Shown here piece after piece: positions 38,655-47,727 of a stretch of DNA of 64,000 bases (position 1 is the stretch's first letter; each line of letters opens with the position of its first letter). The position numbers were made by a program, and so were the translations under genes. The DNA comes from CBDCWQ01 sp965223435 (lineage in GTDB: Bacteria > Myxococcota > Kuafuiibacteriia > Kuafuiibacteriales > Kuafuiibacteriaceae), in NCBI GenBank assembly GCA_965223435.1, contig CBDCWQ010000001.1, forward strand, positions 1 through 64,000, read 5' to 3'. The notes below the pieces were generated by a model, which saw only the letters and a list, made by a program, of their open reading frames with translations, was not told the origin of the DNA and did not search any database.

Positions 38655-39268
38655 GTCACAAACTCGAAGCCCTGGTGAATCACAACGATCAGAGCCTCTC
38701 GGTCCTTGGGAACAGAAAAATGATGCGCACTGCCAGCCGGAAGCTCAAGGCAATCGCCCGGAAGCGCCGTGCTGCCGTCCGAATTGTGAAGACAGCCTTC
38801 TAGAACGTAGTTCAACTCGGGGCCCAAGTGACGATGCTCGGGAAACGCTGTGCCCGCCTCGAAACGCACCAAACCGGTATCAAAAGCTGCCACCCGAGGA
38901 CCGCCTTTAAAATGACTCAACGTCACCCCCGGGAAGGGCGCCGACTGCCAGGCCTTGGGTTCATCGACACGCGCCAAAACCGCCCGCAGGTCGTCCTCGC
39001 CGAGGTCAAGGTGGCGGCTAAGGTCGTCAAAAAAGGGAAGAAAACGGTTGGGGCCACCAACGGCGTCCAAAAGACGTGCCCTAGACGACGACCGCAAAGT
39101 CGCCGGGGGCAAGGCCAACGCAAGCGCCGAGACACCTTCTTCGAGTGCCTTGACTTCGTCCCGAAGCGATGGCGACTTGGCCAGTTCGGCTTCAAACTCG
39201 GACTGATCACTGGGAGACAAAGTCCCCAGGACAAAACCCTCGAGGAGCGCGCGAAACTCGGTGGTCAT
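38651..39268 (-). CDS. ChrR-like anti-sigma factor with cupin domain
   Basis: A 205-residue protein. The N-terminal helical part (about 1-90, ALLEGFVLGTLSPSDQSEFE) resembles an anti-sigma domain but lacks the HxxxCxxC zinc motif of ZAS proteins. The C-terminal part is a ChrR-type cupin with FEAGTAFPEHRHLGPELNYV, whose His/Glu residues fit a metal site. Its start overlaps the stop of the ECF sigma gene in ATGA form, showing coupled translation. In the ChrR family the anti-sigma factor holds its ECF sigma until oxidative stress such as singlet oxygen; the same role is inferred here. Confidence 0.85.
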   Translation of the reverse strand: MTTEFRALLEGFVLGTLSPSDQSEFEAELAKSPSLRDEVKALEEGVSALALALPPATLRSSSRARLLDAVGGPNRFLPFFDDLSRHLDLGEDDLRAVLARVDEPKAWQSAPFPGVTLSHFKGGPRVAAFDTGLVRFEAGTAFPEHRHLGPELNYVLEGCLHNSDGSTALPGDCLELPAGSAHHFSVPKDREALIVVIHQGFEFVT

Positions 39269-39870
39269 AGGGACACCTCCTTTTCGGGCGCCAGAGTTTC
39301 TCGCAAGCGCGCGAGGCCTCTTGCCATACGAGATTTGACGGTGCCTACAGGAATGTTGAGCTCCTTGGCTATTTCACTCGAACTCATGCCCGCAAAGTAC
39401 GCCAGCGCAAGCACCCGTCGCTCGTTCACCGGGAGCGCGAGAACCGCAGTGCGCACCCGCACCCTTTCTGGAGCACCGGTCAGGGCCGGGTCTTCGGCGC
39501 CGTGATCGGGTAAGTCGGCGGTGTCCTCGAGCACTTGCTTTTGCCTTCCGCGCTTTCGCCACCGATCGAGAGCCCGGCTCCGCATGCGCATCAGGAGCCA
39601 TGTGCGTACCTCACCACGCGTGGGGTCATACTGCTTGGCGCACTTATAGGCCTCAATGAACACGTCGTGCAGCAGGTCTTCGGCTTCACGCTCCTGCCCT
39701 ATGATGCGTACTGCAAGAGCCAATAGGAAAGTTGCGTGGCGGTCGTAGAGCACTCCGAGGGCCGCTCGGTCTCCCCGCGCCGCTCGTTGAATGAGCTCAA
39801 CGTCGTCCGCGCTGGAAAGCTGAAGAGGCCCCAGCTCTGGCGAAGAGTCTCGCTCAAGCACCGGAGGCAT
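39265..39870 (-). CDS. ECF RNA polymerase sigma factor
   Basis: A 201-residue sigma-70 family protein from the ATG at 39870; the longer frame upstream has atypical composition. Region 2 is DVELIQRAARGDRAALGVLY through LLHDVFIEAYKCAKQYDP and TWLLMRMRSRALDRWRKR. Region 4 is NERRVLALAYFAGMSSSEIA with the helix-turn-helix NIPVGTVKSRMARGLARLRE. It lacks regions 1 and 3, as ECF sigmas do. It is translationally coupled to the cupin anti-sigma gene downstream. Like most such pairs it is probably autoregulated from a promoter in the long upstream region; I could not identify the promoter motif. Confidence 0.93.
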   Translation of the reverse strand: MPPVLERDSSPELGPLQLSSADDVELIQRAARGDRAALGVLYDRHATFLLALAVRIIGQEREAEDLLHDVFIEAYKCAKQYDPTRGEVRTWLLMRMRSRALDRWRKRGRQKQVLEDTADLPDHGAEDPALTGAPERVRVRTAVLALPVNERRVLALAYFAGMSSSEIAKELNIPVGTVKSRMARGLARLRETLAPEKEVSL

Positions 39871-41176
39871 GGCCCCAAGATACCAGCGCGAATGGCGTCC
39901 TGCCAGCCCCAATGGTGGTAAAAAACAGGGCCCGAAAACCGCCCCGCAAAACCGCCCAAACCCTCTCCTCGTAAAGTGCCATCCCATCGAGTGTCGCTCC
40001 CAGGAAAAACTGGGCCCAGCCCTGCACCTGACCAAACCGCCCCAGCGATAGAACGCTCAAACCCATAGGCACCAGCGGGGAACCCAACGCCCCTGCCCTG
40101 GGTACGAACACGCGCGCGAATCGGATCAAGCCCAACCCTCTTTTTTCGAAACGCCTCTTCGACACGGAGCGCGAGAAAGGCGAAAAACCCTGCGGTTATG
40201 GTCTCTTACCGGCCCTACGTTCCGCCACTGAGAGTGCCGCTACACTCCATACGTGCCTTCGCAGAGGCATTGCCAGTCCAGCCAAAATAGATACCGTCCG
40301 GGCCTTTTGATGCGTGTCGTTAAGATGCTTACCCGATTGATTAAGTCGATGGATCACCGACGCGGAACTCAAGAAGTGGGAACCGGAACGGGAACGGGCG
40401 GACACAGGTTATGATCCATCTTCCATCTGACTGTCTTTAGACGCGAGCGTCATCCATTTCTCCTTTGAAATGGAACCCGTTTCTCTCCCTATTTAAAGGA
40501 TTCCGCCTCTGAGCCATCTCCAATGAACCCGTAACGAATACGACCGGATCCGAGTATGACGCCCGCGGACATGGCTGCGGTCAATCGTTTCCACGATGTT
40601 GTCCCAAAGTATCTCATAGGAAGTTCTCCTCATCACCGACCCTACTCATCTCGATTCCCTACGTGCTCAGGGCTCGATCCCGGTGTTAGAGGCGTTTCGA
40701 ACCATCCGAATACACCGTCACTTGGGTTGGTCCGGCAAAGGGCTCTGCACCGTCCGGCGATTCACACCCGGTCTTTGGCCTCATGCTCTCAGGGGCATCG
40801 TCTTGTGTGAGGTGGATCTTGTCCTCTCGCCTTTCACGAACGGTGGTTGCCACATGCCGGTCGAACTTTGCTCTTGAAGAAATGGCGAGCGAGCGCGCGA
40901 AAGGTGCACTGATTAGGCGCGCTCAAGCGAACCGGCTTGGGCGTCGAAGTCTGCGTTTCTGGGGCCTTCGTTCCCTTGCAAGGCCTATCATTCGCCACCG
41001 ATGACTCTGTTCGACCTGGTGGGGTTTCGTGACGATCGCTGTTGTCAGTTCACCTACATTGGCACCGACGAAAAATGAGCAACAGGTGCCGAATTCTTGG
41101 CAGTGAAAAATAGAATGACGAATCTCACCCATGGGTTTTTCTAGTCTTTAGCTGTCCACGACAGGAGGCACGCCAT
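39871..41176. other. Long gene-poor region upstream of the sigma factor
   Basis: About 1.3 kb. It contains one small open frame with a strong ribosome site (40489-40617, minus) and a short hairpin, CCATTTC-TCCTTT-GAAATGG (40454-40473). AGGAGG at 41162-41167 serves the RCC1 gene. A plus-strand frame around 40640-40877 reads continuously (VLEAFRTIRIHRHLG) but has no start with a ribosome site. It looks like decayed coding DNA; I do not recognise it. Composition is slightly more AT-rich than the flanks. Confidence 0.5.
40489..40617 (-). CDS. Candidate 42-residue small protein
   Basis: The frame is ATG 40617 to TAG 40489, preceded by GAGGAG with an ideal eight-base spacer. The product begins MRYFGTTSWKRLTAAMSAGV, then ILGSGRIRYGFIGDG, and ends SEAESFK. 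It is basic with a short hydrophobic stretch, possibly membrane-associated. I do not recognise it. The call rests on the ribosome site only. A seven-bp hairpin follows 16 bases after the stop. Confidence 0.35.
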   Translation of the reverse strand: MRYFGTTSWKRLTAAMSAGVILGSGRIRYGFIGDGSEAESFK

Positions 41177-44176
41177 TTGCAGCCGTTTGGGGTTATGAAA
41201 CTTAAGTCCCTGATTCTTGCCAGCACCACTCTATTTGGAGCCACCGGTTGTACCGAGCGGAACACCGAGCCCGTAGCGCCGACCCAAGTGTCGAGTGTCG
41301 TCGGCGACAACGGCAGCTGGGGCAACGGCAGCTGGGGCAACGGCAGCTGGGGCAACGGCAGCTGGGGCAATGGCAGCTGGGGCAACGGAACTTGGGGCAA
41401 CGGCAGCTGGGGTAACGGGACTTGGGGCAACGGCAGCTGGGGCAACGGAACTTGGGGCAACGGAACTTGGGGCAACGGCAGCTGGGGCAACGGCAGCTGG
41501 GGCAACGGCAGCTGGGGCAACGGCAGCTGGGGCAACGGAACTTGGGGCAACGGTAGCTGGGGCAACGGCAGCTGGGGCAACGGAACTTGGGGCAACGGCA
41601 TGGAGTTCAGCACCCTCTCGGTGTCTAGCCTGGACATTTCAAACCTGGTGAATACATCGCTCTCCAGCTCCGCTTGTAGCTCGGGAATGGACCCCGCGGT
41701 GGCGATGACCGAGCTGACGATCTACGTAGCGACCATCCAGTGTGCCCTCCCCGCTTCGTGTGCTGCGGGTGATACGGCGTGCATGGCACAAATTGACTGC
41801 GCCACTGACCCGAACTGCCGAATCATCACCGACTGCGATGGCAATGAGCTTTATGTCGGTGGCCGAGACGGCCTGGGCACCAACCAAAACAATTCTTCGG
41901 TGGTCGCTGCGGTGGACGCCTGCATCGACGCAACCCTGCTCGAGCTGAACGAAGAGTTCCGCGCCTACGCGGACAACCTCAACACCTACGCGGTCTCGTG
42001 CGCACTGCCCGAGAGCCAAGGCGGCATATGCGCCACCGACCCTGGCTGCGTGGAGGTCACCTATCAGCTTTATCCGAGTGGAACCGAGACCAAACAATAC
42101 TACGGCGGCATTGGCCTGGCTCCGAGCTGGAAGACAAACCCAGACTTCGACCTCGATCCCCAGGGTCAGCGCCGCGTTTCGGCTTGCCTTGCAGCCCGCA
42201 CGAACCCTCACCGCAAGAAGGTTCAAATTTCTCTCCGTGGCGTCAACATTCCCACGACCCAAACCGAAGAGAATATCTACACCCACCACGAAGGCGCATT
42301 CTGGGGCAACATGTTCGATGCGAATCCCACAGTCCACAGCTGCTCGGTGAACGGAAACGGACCCTCGGGCCGGATCTGCACTGGTGGGAACTGCAGCTTC
42401 GTGGACGAAGGTCACTGCGAATTCGCGTGCACCGGCAAGGACGCCGAGGGGAACTATACCGACTGTGGCGATGAAGGTTCGATGGACGTCATCAATACGT
42501 ACTTGCCTCTGCGCACCGCCCTGTCCAATGGCTATGACCACCGATGCGTAGTCCGCGTGGATGGCACGACTTGGTGTTGGGGCAAGGGAACCAACTATCA
42601 GCTCGGTAACGGTATTGCTCAGGACTCCTCAAGCCCCGTCCAGGTTTCTGGTTTGGGCACAGGGGTTGTGGAATTGACCGCCGGGTACAGGCATACTTGT
42701 GCGAGAAAGAGCGACGGGACTCTTTGGTGCTGGGGCTCCAACGTTTATGGTCGTGTCGGCGATGGTACCTTCTCAAACCGAGGCACGCCCGTTCAAGTGG
42801 CCGGTCTGGGTTCGGATGTGGCCCAGGTCAGGTCATCGTCGGGCCACAACTGCGCCGTCAAAACCGATGGAACCGTATGGTGTTGGGGCGCAAACGATAA
42901 GGACCAACTGGGTGCCCCTTCGAGCCAAACATGCTCGTACTCTTGGGGGGACTACCCGTGCAGTCCAGACCCCGTCCAGGTGGCCGGTCTTCAAAACGTG
43001 ATCGTTGTGGACGTGGGGAGCTCGTTCGGCTGCGCAATCAAGACCGACAGTTCGGTGTGGTGCTGGGGCGCTGGTGGCTATGGCAACCTCGGCGACGGTG
43101 CCTACAGTGGTTCGCAGACTCCGGTGCAGGCAATACTGCCTGGCGGCACAAAGTCCATCGCCGTCGGCGACCAGCACGCCTGTGCCCTCAATGAAGACGG
43201 TTCGGTGTGGTGCTGGGGCAAAAACGATGATGGTGAGATTGGTGACGATCAAGCGGGAAGCGACTCATATGGCAATGTCACCACGCCCGTACGTGTAGGG
43301 GGGCTTCCGGCCGGGGCCACCGCCCTCGACATCGGCGATAACCATACATGCGCAATTGTTGTCGGCGGTGACTTGTGGTGCTGGGGCGGAAACAGCCTCG
43401 GTCAACTCGGCGTCGGTGATACCCAAAACCGACTGGTGCCAACCATGGTTTCATTGTGGGGCCCGGCGATCAACATTGTTGCCACCGATACCCAGACGCA
43501 AGTCGAGCTTGAAGACGGCAATGTGTTTTCCTTCGGATCCAACAACAACGACCAACTTGGCGTCCCCACCAGTGAGACCTGCATGGAGGGGTCATCACCC
43601 GTCAGTTGTACCACCCTCCCTCTTCGTATGACTGTCTTGGACAACTGCGGCGATGGGATATGCGATTTCAGCGAAAGCGAGGGTTCGTGCACCGTGGACT
43701 GTGCACGAACCATTGTTTTCAATGACAATTTCTCGTCCGGACTCGTAAATTGGAACAAGGGCGGCTACGGCTCTTGGAATACCGAAGCCATACACGAAAC
43801 GGCGAGCTACCCTGCCAATGGCTCGTCCGGTTCGATTGCCAATGTCGACACGTGTGCGCCCTGGTGCAACATTACGCTGAAAACTCCGCTTGACCTGACG
43901 CCCTACACCGAAGCGACTTTGACATTCTCTCGCTTCCTCGATGACGAACTGGGTTCGCCCGATTTTCTGGATTTTAAAGTGAACGATGGAAGCGGGTGGA
44001 ACATTATCCGCCAGTGGCGGGGTGGAGGCCAAAATGATGACAACGAATGGCACGAGGAGTCGTTCGACTTGACGCCTTACCTACACTCTACGAACTTCCG
44101 AATTCGGTTCACAACCCACGTCAACGACGCCATCGAGCACATCCAGATTGACGATGTCAGCATCACAGCGAAGTAG
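41177..44176 (+). CDS. Lipoprotein with NG(S/T)WG repeats and seven-bladed RCC1 propeller
   Basis: A 999-residue protein. The TTG at 41177 has AGGAGG nine bases upstream; ATG 41195 is an alternative. The lipobox is FGATGC (Cys 25). Residues about 45-140 are 19 tandem pentapeptides NG(S/T)WG. A Cys-containing region follows, then seven RCC1-type repeats from about residue 450 to 815, each with the form HxCAxxxDGxxWCWGxNxxGQLG, which would close into a propeller. A Cys-rich CGDGICDFSESEGSCTVDC motif near 822 is followed by a C-terminal MAM-like beta sandwich (FNDNFSSGLVNWNKGG onward). It is exposed on the cell surface or in the periplasm and probably mediates binding. No enzyme motif was seen. 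Confidence 0.88.
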   Translation: MQPFGVMKLKSLILASTTLFGATGCTERNTEPVAPTQVSSVVGDNGSWGNGSWGNGSWGNGSWGNGSWGNGTWGNGSWGNGTWGNGSWGNGTWGNGTWGNGSWGNGSWGNGSWGNGSWGNGTWGNGSWGNGSWGNGTWGNGMEFSTLSVSSLDISNLVNTSLSSSACSSGMDPAVAMTELTIYVATIQCALPASCAAGDTACMAQIDCATDPNCRIITDCDGNELYVGGRDGLGTNQNNSSVVAAVDACIDATLLELNEEFRAYADNLNTYAVSCALPESQGGICATDPGCVEVTYQLYPSGTETKQYYGGIGLAPSWKTNPDFDLDPQGQRRVSACLAARTNPHRKKVQISLRGVNIPTTQTEENIYTHHEGAFWGNMFDANPTVHSCSVNGNGPSGRICTGGNCSFVDEGHCEFACTGKDAEGNYTDCGDEGSMDVINTYLPLRTALSNGYDHRCVVRVDGTTWCWGKGTNYQLGNGIAQDSSSPVQVSGLGTGVVELTAGYRHTCARKSDGTLWCWGSNVYGRVGDGTFSNRGTPVQVAGLGSDVAQVRSSSGHNCAVKTDGTVWCWGANDKDQLGAPSSQTCSYSWGDYPCSPDPVQVAGLQNVIVVDVGSSFGCAIKTDSSVWCWGAGGYGNLGDGAYSGSQTPVQAILPGGTKSIAVGDQHACALNEDGSVWCWGKNDDGEIGDDQAGSDSYGNVTTPVRVGGLPAGATALDIGDNHTCAIVVGGDLWCWGGNSLGQLGVGDTQNRLVPTMVSLWGPAINIVATDTQTQVELEDGNVFSFGSNNNDQLGVPTSETCMEGSSPVSCTTLPLRMTVLDNCGDGICDFSESEGSCTVDCARTIVFNDNFSSGLVNWNKGGYGSWNTEAIHETASYPANGSSGSIANVDTCAPWCNITLKTPLDLTPYTEATLTFSRFLDDELGSPDFLDFKVNDGSGWNIIRQWRGGGQNDDNEWHEESFDLTPYLHSTNFRIRFTTHVNDAIEHIQIDDVSITAK
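41309..41593 (+). repeat. 19-unit 15-bp tandem repeat (AACGGCAGCTGGGGC)
   Basis: Nineteen in-frame 15-base units encode NGSWG (13 units) or NGTWG (6 units). The third codon alternates AGC and ACT while AAC, GGN, TGG and GGC are nearly fixed. The near-identity at DNA level implies recent expansion or homogenisation, and copy number could vary by slippage. The reverse strand is open across the whole repeat as well (PLPQLPLPQV), an effect of the repeat unit and not a gene. Confidence 0.95.
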
Positions 44177-44562
44177 GCTCGTACTCTTGTTCTTTCCACT
44201 CATGCACAATGGTACTTTTTCGCTTGGCTTATAGCGCTATCGATCGCAGAACCACGTTTTTCGCGCAGGCCTGTCCGCGCTTTGACCACCAGGTGTAGCG
44301 AAGGCTACTCGAATGGGTTTGTGTCAGCAGGCGTTGGTGCTTTTTCGGTTGCGGAAGCGCGTCACACCTCGAAGGGTTGCCCAATAACCGATCACTGCGA
44401 GTCCCCCGCCTGACGAATCGCTGGCCTCGAGGAGGGCGGTGATGTCGGTGGCGCCCCCGTGGTCAAGGCTGCCGGTCATGACCAGTCGACCGAGGACCCA
44501 GTTGCCGTAGTAGAGCGGGACCACAGTGATGGGATTCGAGAGCGCCCTGGCCGCTGTCGGCT

Positions 44563-44790
44563 TTGCTGGGTGCCAAACCCGATGTCTTTGCAAAATTTTC
44601 GAAGCTCTTTGTTCGAACCGTCTTTCGTTCTATGAAAAAGCGAGCGAAGAAGCTCGGTATTTCGGGTACAAAATGCGGCGCTATCAACTTCATTCAGCGG
44701 CACACATCGTCTTTGCTTCTTTTTCCTCCCAATCATCTAATCGCTTTAGATGGCGTGTACGACATGAAGGATGCCGAGGTTCGTAACCAG
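44563..44790 (+). pseudogene. IS91-like transposase fragment
   Basis: The frame contains FVRTVFRSMKKRAKKLGI followed by KCGAINFIQRHTSSLLLF and HLIALDGVYD. This order matches the part of IS91/ISCR-type Y2 transposases that reads roughly RRRARxxGxxxGxxGAVTFIQRFGSALNLxxHFHxLxLDGVY. Both the HFH metal-binding triad and the downstream tyrosines are damaged or missing, so it is inactive. It shows past insertion by a rolling-circle element. Confidence 0.6.
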
Positions 44791-44949
44791 TGGTCTGACG
44801 GGGTCCCCGAGGAAACCTTCGGCGCGGATTTAAGCTGCCTCCCCAGCCAACGGGCAGCGTCTTTACGCTCTTCCTCGCTGAGTTTGCCAACTTCGTTTTG
44901 GCTCACCTTGAGTCTAAGATCGTGACTCGATCTGTGTGTCAACGCTTTT

Positions 44950-45318
44950 TCAAACCGTCGGATGACGGGTCTTGCTGTCAAAACATCGGCGGGCGCGTTT
45001 GTGCACGGTGAAGGTCGCGCCTTCGAGGAGAAGCGAGAGCTCCGCCGTCGAGATCGGTGTGCGGGAGGCTTCTTTTGCGAACCGGACAAGCATCCGAAGA
45101 CGGCCCCCTTCAAAGCGACGACTGACGAGGTACAGACCCACGCGATCACCCACAAGAGCTCGAAGCTGTCGGTGGTCCTTTTTTACGAACAAGACGCAGT
45201 CACCGTCGTAAGGATTTGCGCCCAAGCGATACGCTTCGCCGAGAAGCCCGTTGAGCTGCTTACGAAAGTCCACGCGATGCTGAGCCATAAAGACCCGCCG
45301 AATTGCGACCGGCAACAT
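44950..45318 (-). CDS. tnpB: IS66-type accessory protein TnpB (orf2)
   Basis: A 122-residue protein from the ATG at 45318. The family layout is clear: IRRVFMAQHRVDFRKQLNGL (compare VDMRKSFDGL), then GDCVLFVKKDHRQLRALVGD and GLYLVSRRFEGGRLRM, near the normal length of 115-120. The frame looks intact. The catalytic DDE transposase gene that should follow is missing, so the element cannot move by itself. It lies downstream of an orf1-like frame in the usual IS66 order. Confidence 0.75.
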   Translation of the reverse strand: MLPVAIRRVFMAQHRVDFRKQLNGLLGEAYRLGANPYDGDCVLFVKKDHRQLRALVGDRVGLYLVSRRFEGGRLRMLVRFAKEASRTPISTAELSLLLEGATFTVHKRARRCFDSKTRHPTV

Positions 45319-45340
45319 ATTAGGAGACTCCGTTGTCGCA

Positions 45341-45580
45341 TCATCGAAGGGCCACTGACCAGCGTTGGAGACGGAGTTCCAACACCGGCGGGTCATCGCT
45401 CTTCACCGAAATGTCGTCGTCATCCACGACGGTAAACATGCGCACCGCAACCCTCCGCGTCTCGGCTTTCATTGAGCCAGCCTCGTCACGTTTTTCCCAG
45501 GCATCGAGTTGCTGCGAGGACACGCCGCAGACGCGGCGTACCTCGGCCCGACTCAAGCCTTGTTGCATCGCTTCCTGCAT
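45341..45580 (-). CDS. IS66-type orf1 (TnpA-like) helix-turn-helix protein
   Basis: A 79-residue frame from the ATG at 45580. It reads MQEAMQQGLSRAEVRRVCGV followed by SSQQLDAWEKR, a helix-turn-helix as in IS66 orf1 DNA-binding proteins. In-frame coding continues upstream (RFEVFRRAHRPGTRIPNDLR, to about 45660) without an ordinary start before a TAG, so the N-terminus may be damaged or use a rare start. It is followed by tnpB 22 bases later. Confidence 0.6.
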   Translation of the reverse strand: MQEAMQQGLSRAEVRRVCGVSSQQLDAWEKRDEAGSMKAETRRVAVRMFTVVDDDDISVKSDDPPVLELRLQRWSVALR

Positions 45581-46505
45581 AGCCGTCCGTAGGTCGTTTG
45601 GGATCCGGGTGCCAGGTCGGTGGGCCCGACGAAAGACCTCGAACCGCTGATGAGCCCCTCCAACCGGGCCTCGCTAACCCCGCGCCGCCTAGAGCGACGG
45701 CCCGAAGCCTGGGAACCACGCCCAACTTTTCTCTTTGTCACTGCTCTTTGCCTCCTTGCTGGTGCTTTTGCCAGCCAAAGGCAAATATGGGGCGGCTCAC
45801 CGAAATTGTCGTGGGCCCGTCTGTGCACAGGTTACGTTGATTCCGCCCAAAAAACGACCGCAACTCACATACAACGGAGTGCTCTTTGCAGCTTCTGCTT
45901 TTTGCGCACAGAACATACCGAAGACGCCCATAGAGCTTAAACTTCGACCAAACACTTCCGACTTATGCGAATCGAGAACTCATAGCGGGTTACGAGCGTC
46001 GCGAAGCGCATGCTCGTAGCTTGCCCGTTGAACGAAAGCCGCTGGCGAATTGGGCGCCTATGGGGATCTTGTGGCGAAGCCTAGGGCGATGTTGGGGCTT
46101 TGTAGGGCCGGCTGTTTCTTTGGATAGGTGTGGCCGGCCCTCCGTAAGGCGATGGGTCCGTGTAGAATTTGGGGTCTTTGCCTTTTTACGGTTTGACGAT
46201 AGGTTCGTGGATATTCTTTTTGCTTCCATCGGGCTCGGAGACTAGCCTGAGACTTTCGGTCATTCGCCGACATGATTGAACACAAATATGAACACAATTG
46301 GTGACCGACGCTTCAACGCGAACGAGAACACAATTGGCCAAGGAAGAACGGCCGATCCCCCGTGTGTTTCTATTCCTGATCAATATTGTGGTCGCTATTG
46401 CACTGACTTCGGCTTCCTTGCCTTGCCGTTCGATGACAAGCGCTCCCCTATGCGTGGAAACGGGGAATGACTCCTCAGATTTCCTGACAAACGAGCCTGT
46501 TTAGC

Positions 46506-47609
46506 TCACCGTCCCTCGGGGGGCGTTCCCTCCGGTTCCGTGGGCGGGGCGCCGGCAAACGCAAGGAGCAACGCCTGGGCCCAAGGCTCGAGCCAGGCCG
46601 CAAACTCTGGACTGGACAAGAAACGGGAAACCACGGGCCAAGTGGCCTCCGTCCAAGCGTCCACTGGGGGGACTTCGCTGAATCCTAGCGCTTGAAGGCA
46701 CTCAGAGAGGGTGTGCCCCCGGTGCGTATCGAGAAAATCTGAAACGGCCAACCAGACTGCGTCTCGCACGCCGGGGTCACAAGCCACATCGTGGGCGACC
46801 TTCTCAAAGACCGTTTCGATGTCATCCATGAAGTCGGCATCGATCGGCTCAAGATGGAAAGTCATCGGCTGTTTCAGGCCAAAAGAAACGACGGAACGCC
46901 GAGCTTCCCGGGAAAAGGGAGCGTCTAGATTTCGCGCCAAAAAATCAGCAGCGTGGGCCAGAGCCTGACGGCTTCCGCCTTCAGCAAAACGACGAACCTC
47001 GGGCTCAAGTCTGGCTTCCAGCTCTTCGATCAAACGGCCACCGAGTCGGCCGGCCCGGCCCCCGAGCTTGCCAAAACGTCCCAGCGGAGATGGCATGAGC
47101 CCCTGAACCACGCGAGGAATCACGCGGGAAAAATCGCCCAGCGTCTGGACCAAAACGTCGGTAATCAACACCTCGGCAGCGCGCTGACCAAACACCTCGT
47201 ACACCCACTCCGGCTGGATAAGCCCTTCGCGCGAGACCAGGTCCAGGAGTTCCTCAAACGTTTCGGCCGACAGAACATCGCCGAGCGAACGCTCCAACAA
47301 ACGCCGACGTTGAACCAAGGTTCCGAGCAAGCCCCGAACCGAGGCCCGAGCCCACGTTTTGGCGCGCGAGGGCGTCCATGTGCGCTCAAAAGCTTGGCGG
47401 AGTTCGTCCTCGACGAAGAGGGTATCGACCGGAGCGTCAAGAAGGTTCTCCACGGCCAGCCGAAAGCACGCGTTGTAGGCCTCGCGCCCCTTGGCACTCA
47501 CCACCTGCGACTTAAGCCACATCGCAAGCGAATCTTTATCCAATCCCGACACCGACCTATGACCCCAAGGCGGCCCTGAACGAACGCCAGCGTCAAGTAC
47601 CGATTTCAC
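46506..47609 (-). CDS. Unrecognised 367-residue protein
   Basis: A long frame with good coding character and ATG 47609, without signal peptide or membrane helix. The sequence is mostly helical, rich in Leu, Ala, Arg and Glu (FEELLDLVSREGLIQPEW, LGGRAGRLGGRLIEELEARL, FMDDIETVFEKVAHDVACD). The middle has a basic Gly/Arg stretch (FGKLGGRAGRLGGRL), perhaps a hinge or membrane-contacting segment. Similar helical proteins of unknown function are common in Myxococcota. I assign no function. It borders the insertion-sequence region on one side and is divergent from the DUF4105 gene. Confidence 0.7.
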   Translation of the reverse strand: MKSVLDAGVRSGPPWGHRSVSGLDKDSLAMWLKSQVVSAKGREAYNACFRLAVENLLDAPVDTLFVEDELRQAFERTWTPSRAKTWARASVRGLLGTLVQRRRLLERSLGDVLSAETFEELLDLVSREGLIQPEWVYEVFGQRAAEVLITDVLVQTLGDFSRVIPRVVQGLMPSPLGRFGKLGGRAGRLGGRLIEELEARLEPEVRRFAEGGSRQALAHAADFLARNLDAPFSREARRSVVSFGLKQPMTFHLEPIDADFMDDIETVFEKVAHDVACDPGVRDAVWLAVSDFLDTHRGHTLSECLQALGFSEVPPVDAWTEATWPVVSRFLSSPEFAAWLEPWAQALLLAFAGAPPTEPEGTPPEGR

Positions 47610-47727
47610 CCAACCGGAGCTTTCGAGCCTCGGCCCACGCTGGACACAGCCTTCGAGTAGTGGAATTCATTGGGGCCCGCAGGAACCGAACGGGAGGCCA
47701 TTCGGAACGTGCGCAGCGGATTTTTGC

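Larger units (their letters stand above)
44177..46505. mobile_element. Insertion-sequence graveyard
   Basis: About 2.3 kb with no intact cellular gene. It contains an IS91-like transposase fragment (plus, about 44563-44790) and IS66-like orf1 and orf2 (minus, 45341-45580 and 44950-45318). The tnpC expected after orf2 is missing. A possible N-terminal remnant (KLSEEERKDAARWLGRQL, minus, about 44790-44945) abuts the IS91-like piece. A 12-base direct repeat, GAACACAATTGG, occurs at 46290 and 46326. The part from 45700 to 46500 has no recognisable gene. Confidence 0.6.

Noticed and set aside
39854..40165. 103-codon minus-strand frame upstream of the sigma gene
   Set aside because: It overlaps the sigma start region, has Gly/Leu/Phe-rich character without motifs, and has no supporting ribosome site.
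41125..41637. Minus-strand PLPQ repeat protein
   Set aside because: The open reading is a by-product of the 15-bp repeat on the opposite strand and has no ribosome site.
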